Assembly: GCF_036378875.1 (NCBI RefSeq)
Contig: NZ_DASUVO010000032.1
Span: forward strand, 84,767-148,766
Direction of reading: 5' to 3'
DNA length: 64,000 nt
From: Actinophytocola sp036378875
GTDB lineage: Bacteria; Actinomycetota; Actinomycetes; Mycobacteriales; Pseudonocardiaceae
The position numbers were made by a program, and so were the translations under genes. Below, in pieces: positions 59,952 through 64,000 of this stretch. Numbering within the stretch: the first letter of the stretch is position 1; each line of letters opens with the position of its first letter. Below the pieces are notes generated by a model. That model was not told where the DNA came from. It did no database searches and saw nothing but the letters and a program-made list of their open reading frames with translations.

Positions 59952-60644
59952 TCACGGCGTGCGGAATCCCCTGAACGTCACCGGTTTCCGGGTCTCGAAG
60001 CCGAGTCGCCGGTAGAGGGCGATTGCGGTGGTGTTCGCTTCGGCCACGTGGAGGAAGGCGCGTTCGTCGCGGGCTGTGATGCGTGCGACGAGTGTGTTGA
60101 CGAGGCGGGCGGCGTGGCCCTGTCCACGTGCTTCGGGGGCGGTGCAGACGGCGCTGATCTCGGTCCATCCCGGTGGGCGGAGTCGTTCGCCGGCCATGGC
60201 CACCAGCGTGCCGTTCTGGCGGATGCCGAGGTAGGTGCCGAGTTCGTGGGTACGTGGCCAGAACGGTCCTGGTTGGGTCCGGGCGGCGAGGTCGAGCATC
60301 TCGGACACGTTGTCCGCATCCAGCTCGACCACCCTGTCGTCGGGATCCTGTGTGTTGTCGCCTGACCAGATCATCTGTCGCCCTTCGAAGACGAAGACCG
60401 GTTCCCAGTTCGGCGGCGGTGTCGCTGGGCTGCTGAACATGTCGGCGAACTCGCCTGGCCCGAGCAGTCGGGCGAGGTCGGTCCACTCCCGCGGGTCCGG
60501 GTCCGTGGTGACTGAGGAGAAGGTCGCGACGCCGGGCAGGTAGGTGGCGGCCCGACCGAGTCTGTTGGCGAGGTGTGCGTGGTGACCGCGGAGTGACTCG
60601 CCGACCGGGTCGTCGAGCGCGACCGCGTCGCGGTTCATCATCAC
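59952..60644 (-). CDS. GNAT-family N-acetyltransferase
   Basis: 230 residues from GTG 60644 (ATGs at 60641 and 60638 are equally possible). The N-terminal half is a divergent domain with FVFEGRQMIWSGD; the C-terminal GNAT core has ISAVCTAPEARGQGHAARLV (acetyl-CoA loop R-G-Q-G-H-A) and FLHVAEANTTAIALYRRLGF. It resembles FR47-like acetyltransferases. Substrate unknown. Confidence 0.88.
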   Translation of the reverse strand: MMMNRDAVALDDPVGESLRGHHAHLANRLGRAATYLPGVATFSSVTTDPDPREWTDLARLLGPGEFADMFSSPATPPPNWEPVFVFEGRQMIWSGDNTQDPDDRVVELDADNVSEMLDLAARTQPGPFWPRTHELGTYLGIRQNGTLVAMAGERLRPPGWTEISAVCTAPEARGQGHAARLVNTLVARITARDERAFLHVAEANTTAIALYRRLGFETRKPVTFRGFRTP

Positions 60645-60663
60645 GACATGGTGTCCACAGTGG

Positions 60664-60756
60664 TCAGCCAGTTTTCTGTACGCCGTCGAGGAACATCGTC
60701 AGGGTAACCTCGGTGGCTTCTTCGGGTGTCATGAGTCCGCCGATGGTCAGCCAGGA
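60664..60756 (-). pseudogene. 3' remnant of a TetR regulator
   Basis: Minus-strand codons read SWLTIGGLMTPEEATEVTLT then MFLDGVQKTG to TGA at 60664-60666, typical of a TetR C-terminal helix. The coding pattern ends at ~60757, where sense codons on the other strand begin. No other part of the gene is present. Confidence 0.55.
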
Positions 60757-60876
60757 TACGAAGACAACATCCTGCCCGGCGGCCTACCCGCCGGCAGTCC
60801 CGAAGAAGCCCTCGACTGCGTCTGCGGCTTCTACCTCAACGACCCCACCGGCTGGTCCCTACCCCCGACGAACTAA
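60757..60876 (+). pseudogene. 3' remnant of an unidentified gene
   Basis: From 60757 the plus strand has a 39-codon frame (YEDNILPGGLPAGSPEEALD, CVCGFYLNDPTGWSLPPTN) with normal codon usage, ending TAA at 60876. It has no start codon and joins the TetR remnant directly. I cannot assign a family. Adjacent tails suggest a deletion removed both 5' ends. Confidence 0.45.
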
Positions 60877-61006
60877 CGGCGCGGACCACTTGGGCATCCG
60901 AAGAGCACGGCCCGCGGGCACCACAGCGGCGACGCTTTAATCCTGGCTTCAGGTTGATCGGGGAGAATGAGCGGCAAAAGCATCGACTGGAGAGGAGCAG
61001 GCCGGC

Positions 61007-61690
61007 GTGCGGATCATGATCGCGGATGACGAGGCGGCCATCCGTGAGTCGCTGGAGCGGGTGCTCCAGGTCGAGGGTTACGACACCAGCACCGTCGCCA
61101 ACGGTCTCGCCGTGCTCGACGGGGTCGGTGGCGACGCGCCGGATCTGCTGATCCTCGACGTGATGATGCCCCGCCTCGGCGGGTTGGAGACCTGCCGGCG
61201 GTTGCGGGCGGCGGGTCAGGATCTGCCGGTGCTGATGCTGACCGCCCGGGAGCAGGTCTCCGACCGGGTCGCGGGGCTGGACGCGGGCGCCGACGACTAT
61301 CTGCCCAAGCCGTTCGCCATCGAGGAGTTGCTGGCCCGGGTCCGGGCCCTGCTGCGCCGCCGCGCGCCGGGCGACGACGAGTCGCAGATCCTGACGTTCG
61401 CCGACGTCCGGGTCGATCCCGACAGGTTCGAGGCGTGGCGGGGCGGGCGGCCGCTCCGCCTGACCCGGATCGAGTTCTCCCTGCTGCAGGTCCTCGTGCG
61501 CAACGCGACCCGGGTGTTGACCCGAGGCGCGCTGTTCGAGGCGATCTGGGGCTTCGACATGGGCGTCACCGCCAACAACCTCCAGGTGCACGTGAGCTAC
61601 CTGCGCCGCAAGATGGAGGCCGAGGGTGAGCCGCGATTGATCTACACGCGGCGCGGCTTGGGGTACACGTTGCGGGAGACTCCTCCGTGA
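61007..61690 (+). CDS. OmpR-family response regulator (MprA-like)
   Basis: 227 residues; GTG start with AGAGGAG upstream. Receiver with acidic DDE at 7-9, Asp51 (ILDVMMPRLGG) and Lys101 (YLPKPF); DNA-binding domain FADVRVDPDRFEAWRGGRPL, RIEFSLLQVLVRNATRVLTR and HVSYLRRKMEAEGE. The nearest functional match is MprA of mycobacteria, an envelope-stress regulator. Overlaps the sensor gene by GTGA. Confidence 0.92.
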   Translation: MRIMIADDEAAIRESLERVLQVEGYDTSTVANGLAVLDGVGGDAPDLLILDVMMPRLGGLETCRRLRAAGQDLPVLMLTAREQVSDRVAGLDAGADDYLPKPFAIEELLARVRALLRRRAPGDDESQILTFADVRVDPDRFEAWRGGRPLRLTRIEFSLLQVLVRNATRVLTRGALFEAIWGFDMGVTANNLQVHVSYLRRKMEAEGEPRLIYTRRGLGYTLRETPP

Positions 61691-63144
61691 GCAGGCCCGC
61701 CGGCCGGGGCTCGCGCCGGCTGACCCGTTGGTGGCGCCGGCGGTCCCTGCGGACCAGGCTGACGGTGATCGCGGCGACGGCCATCGCGGTCAGCCTGTTC
61801 GTGGCCTTCCAGGTGGCCAGCGAGCTAATGGACTGGGAGCTGCAGGACACCGCGGAGGATCAGCTACGGGCCGACTCCCGCGTCCTGGCGACGAACGCGG
61901 AGCGCGCCGGTCTGGCGCAGGTCCAGCTACCGCCGTATCCCGGAGCCGGTCGGCTGGTGCGGGTCATCCTGCCCGACGGCTCGATCCGGACGCCGGCCGG
62001 CCAACCCGCGCTGCCCCCGGTCAGCGAGCACGCCGGGCGCGTGGCGCAGGGCGCGTCGGCCGACCTGATGGAGTCGGGCGACAGCGACGACGACGGCTAC
62101 CTCATCTACACGCTGCGGGTGGGCGACGGCGCGGTCCAGGTGGCCCAAGTCGCCGACGACAGCCCGATCAACGGGTTCGGGTTGGGCATGCTGCTGATCG
62201 GGCTGCTCTGCGTGCTCGGCGGCGCCCTTGTCGGGCGGACCGTGGCGCGGACCGGACTGGCACCGATCGACCGGCTGACCGCCGCCGCGGTCCGTGTCGC
62301 GCACACCCGGGATCTTGACGCCGACATCCCGGATGAGGGCGGTGGGGAGATCCGGCGGCTGATCCAGTCGATCAACGACATGCTCGCCGCGCTCCGGGAC
62401 TCCCGTCGGGCCCAGCGGCTGCTCGCCGAGGACGCCGCCCACGAGCTCAAGACCCCGCTCACCAGCCTGCGCCTCAACGTCGAGCTGCTGATCCGGCTCG
62501 ATCGGCGCGGCACCCTGGGCAGCGCACTGCCGGCGGAGAGCCGGACCCGGCTGCTCAACGATCTCGGCGCCCAGGTGGCCGAGTTGAGCACCCTTGCCGC
62601 CGAGTTGACCGACCTGGCGCGCGGTGACGTCAGCGACGAGAGCACCGAACTGCTGGACCTCGCCGACGTGGTGGTGGCCGCCGCGACCCAGGCGCGTTCC
62701 CGGGTGCCCGACATCGAGGTCGCGCTCGACGTGACCTCCGTGTGGGTGAGCGGGCGTCCCGCCGCGCTCCAACGGGCGGTGCTCAACCTCATCGACAACG
62801 CCGGCAAGTGGTCCCCCGCGGACCAGCCGGTCCAGGTCCGGCTCCGTGCCCAGGGCGCGTCGGCGGTGCTCGAGGTCGACGACGCCGGGCCGGGCATCGA
62901 CGCCGCCGACGTACCGCGGGTGTTCGACCGGTTCTACCGTGCCGACAGCGCCCGGGCGATGCCGGGATCCGGTCTGGGGCTGTCGATCGTGCAGCGGGTC
63001 GTCGACGCCCACGGCGGCCGGGCCACCGTCGCCCGCTCTCCACGCGGTGGCGCGCTGCTTCGGGTCGACCTTCCGGCTGCGGCCCCGCCCGCCCCGACCC
63101 CGATCGCGTGGTTCACCGCCGGGGAGGACACCGCAGCGCGCTGA
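61687..63144 (+). CDS. Sensor histidine kinase (MprB-like)
   Basis: 485 residues. TM1 (LTVIAATAIAVSLFVAFQVA), an extracytoplasmic loop of ~120 residues, TM2 (GFGLGMLLIGLLCVLGGALV), HAMP, dimerisation box EDAAHELKTPLTSLRLN with His252, and HATPase boxes NLIDNAGKWSP, DDAGPGIDAADV, FDRFYRAD and GSGLGLSIVQRVV. MprB relatives sense membrane stress. An intact kinase, unlike the one at 21537. Its 3' end overlaps the degenerate tandem repeat. Confidence 0.93.
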   Translation: MSRPAGRGSRRLTRWWRRRSLRTRLTVIAATAIAVSLFVAFQVASELMDWELQDTAEDQLRADSRVLATNAERAGLAQVQLPPYPGAGRLVRVILPDGSIRTPAGQPALPPVSEHAGRVAQGASADLMESGDSDDDGYLIYTLRVGDGAVQVAQVADDSPINGFGLGMLLIGLLCVLGGALVGRTVARTGLAPIDRLTAAAVRVAHTRDLDADIPDEGGGEIRRLIQSINDMLAALRDSRRAQRLLAEDAAHELKTPLTSLRLNVELLIRLDRRGTLGSALPAESRTRLLNDLGAQVAELSTLAAELTDLARGDVSDESTELLDLADVVVAAATQARSRVPDIEVALDVTSVWVSGRPAALQRAVLNLIDNAGKWSPADQPVQVRLRAQGASAVLEVDDAGPGIDAADVPRVFDRFYRADSARAMPGSGLGLSIVQRVVDAHGGRATVARSPRGGALLRVDLPAAAPPAPTPIAWFTAGEDTAAR

Positions 63145-63295
63145 CCCGCCCCGGCGGCGCGGCGCAGGACAAGGGATGGCGGCCCTCGGGCATGGCCCCG
63201 CGCGGCTCACCGCCGGGGGGACACCGCGGTGAGCCGACCCCAGCCCTGGCCACACGGCGCAGGACCAAAGGGCGGCGACCGTCGGGCCCATGAAA
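63114..63295 (+). repeat. Degenerate ~94-bp tandem duplication at the kinase 3' end
   Basis: Units begin CACCGCCGGGG at 63114 and 63208. Both contain GGACACCGC, then GGCGCAGGAC and a CCCTCGGGC/CCGTCGGGC word at similar distances. The first overlaps the last ~10 codons of the kinase; the second is non-coding. It looks like an old duplication of the gene end. Confidence 0.55.
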
Positions 63296-63331
63296 AGATC
63301 CGGGACGGGCCTGGGGCCCCGTCCCGGATCT
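63296..63331. terminator. Hairpin terminator between kinase and MMPL genes
   Basis: AGATCCGGGACGG and CCGTCCCGGATCT form a perfect 13-bp stem around a 10-nt loop, 18 nt from the MMPL stop. It can terminate both convergent transcripts. Confidence 0.85.
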
Positions 63332-63348
63332 CGTCCGTGCCGCCGCGC

Positions 63349-64000
63349 TCACCGTTGCAGCGCGGGCTCCTCATCGTCCACGAGCGGCCGTTGACCGTCC
63401 GGCAGCTCCACCGGTCGGGACAGCCGGCTCGGCCACCAGATCCGCCGGCCGATCAGCAGGGTGAGGGCGGGCACCAGGACCGACCGCACCAGCAGGGCGT
63501 CGAGCAGCACGCCGAAGGCGACCAGGAACCCGACCTCGACCAGCATCACCAGCGGAAGCGTGGTGAGGACCGCGAACGTGGCCGCCAGGACCAGGCCTGC
63601 CGAGGTGATGACGCCACCGGTGGCGGAGAGGGCTTTGAGCATGCCCTCTCTGGTGCCGAGACGCACGGTCTCCTCACGGGCCCGGCTCGCCAGGAAGATG
63701 TTGTAGTCGACGCCGAGCGCCACCAGGAACAGGAATGCCAGCAGCGGCACCGAATAGTCGACGCCCTTGAACCCGAGGATCGTGTCGAAGACGAACACGC
63801 TGCCGCCGAAGGCCGCGGCGAATGAGACGATCACGGTGGCCATCAGGACCAGCGGGGCCACGATCGCTCGGAGCAGCAGCCCGAGGACGAGCAGGACGGC
63901 GGCGAGCACCAACGGGATCACCAGCTTCTCGTCGCGGCTGGTGGTCACCTCGGTGTCGAGGTTCTCCGCGCTCGGCCCGCCGACGATCGCCTCCGCCCCG
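63349..64000 (-). CDS. MMPL-family membrane transporter, C-terminal part (5' end outside window)
   Basis: The frame is open through the right edge (GAEAIVGGPSAENLDTEVTT at 64000 inward), so at least 217 C-terminal residues are present; the GTG at 63948 is internal. Several transmembrane helices follow (LVIPLVLAAVLLVLGLLLRA, LVLMATVIVSFAAAFGGSVF, YSVPLLAFLFLVALGVDYNI) with the FLVALGVDYNIFLASRAREE motif of RND/MMPL proteins. MMPL proteins export lipids or act as drug pumps. Convergent with the MprAB-like genes. Confidence 0.9.
   Translation of the reverse strand, partial: GAEAIVGGPSAENLDTEVTTSRDEKLVIPLVLAAVLLVLGLLLRAIVAPLVLMATVIVSFAAAFGGSVFVFDTILGFKGVDYSVPLLAFLFLVALGVDYNIFLASRAREETVRLGTREGMLKALSATGGVITSAGLVLAATFAVLTTLPLVMLVEVGFLVAFGVLLDALLVRSVLVPALTLLIGRRIWWPSRLSRPVELPDGQRPLVDDEEPALQR

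Noticed and set aside
1..64000. tRNA genes, rRNA genes, CRISPR arrays or integrated prophage
   Set aside because: I saw no T-loop/acceptor pairs, rRNA-like stretches, spaced repeats, integrase or phage structural genes in the window, though a by-eye scan can miss a tRNA.

Overview
The window is GC-rich actinobacterial DNA. Gene density, GTG/TTG starts, frequent ATGA/GTGA stop-start overlaps, SARP/AfsR regulators, TetR/efflux cassettes, a maleylpyruvate-isomerase-type (mycothiol-linked) protein and recurring tcCACTGTGGA words in genes fit a filamentous actinomycete, probably Pseudonocardiales (Lentzea/Saccharothrix/Kibdelosporangium-like). The family level is inference. I saw no rRNA, tRNA, CRISPR array or intact transposase.

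Left part (1-13.7 kb). After the tail of a TPR regulator, a GNAT/hydrolase pair and a frameshifted membrane-anchored protein comes the most striking block, a plus-strand cluster at 2857-13675. It encodes a MobA-MoaD fusion, an aldehyde:ferredoxin oxidoreductase-family (tungsten-type) enzyme, a large NAD-linked formate-dehydrogenase-type catalytic subunit, a NuoE-NuoF fusion diaphorase, a MoeA and a MoeA-periplasmic-binding-like fusion. It looks like a self-contained W/Mo-bis-pterin redox module with its own cofactor enzymes. A 143-bp tandem duplication with chained stop/start codons sits between its two formate-dehydrogenase-like subunits.

Middle (13.7-41 kb). This holds secreted carbohydrate-active and repeat proteins (GH29 fucosidase-PA14, DUF1593, HAF-repeat, GH-CBM13 under a LacI regulator, RTX-like repeat protein), a response regulator/kinase/GerMN lipoprotein operon whose kinase is frameshifted, a two-domain trypsin-like protease, and the methionine pair metX-metY with a CoA-binding protein. 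Several deletion scars lie among intact genes: ABC ATPase/P450 at ~17.22 kb, SnoaL/DUF3237/HxlR at 32.9-33.7 kb and SARP/DUF4394 at ~38.35 kb. A fourth is at 60.76 kb. Three of the four junctions remove the 5' ends of two head-to-head genes. Two secreted-protein genes (36.6 and 40.6 kb) share a nearly identical upstream element.

Right part (41-64 kb). This is a run of small detoxification/efflux cassettes: an AhpD-like protein with an MFS pump, two TetR-linked FAD monooxygenases and two TetR-linked DHA2 pumps. It also has an HxlR-tautomerase pair, an ArsR-SRPBCC pair, an L,D-transpeptidase, an ankyrin protein, a kinase-like APH and a GNAT. Many have clear palindromic operators, and some promoters appear to drive leaderless mRNAs with the operator placed between -35 and -10. 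The window closes with an MprAB-like two-component system and the 3' part of an MMPL transporter gene.
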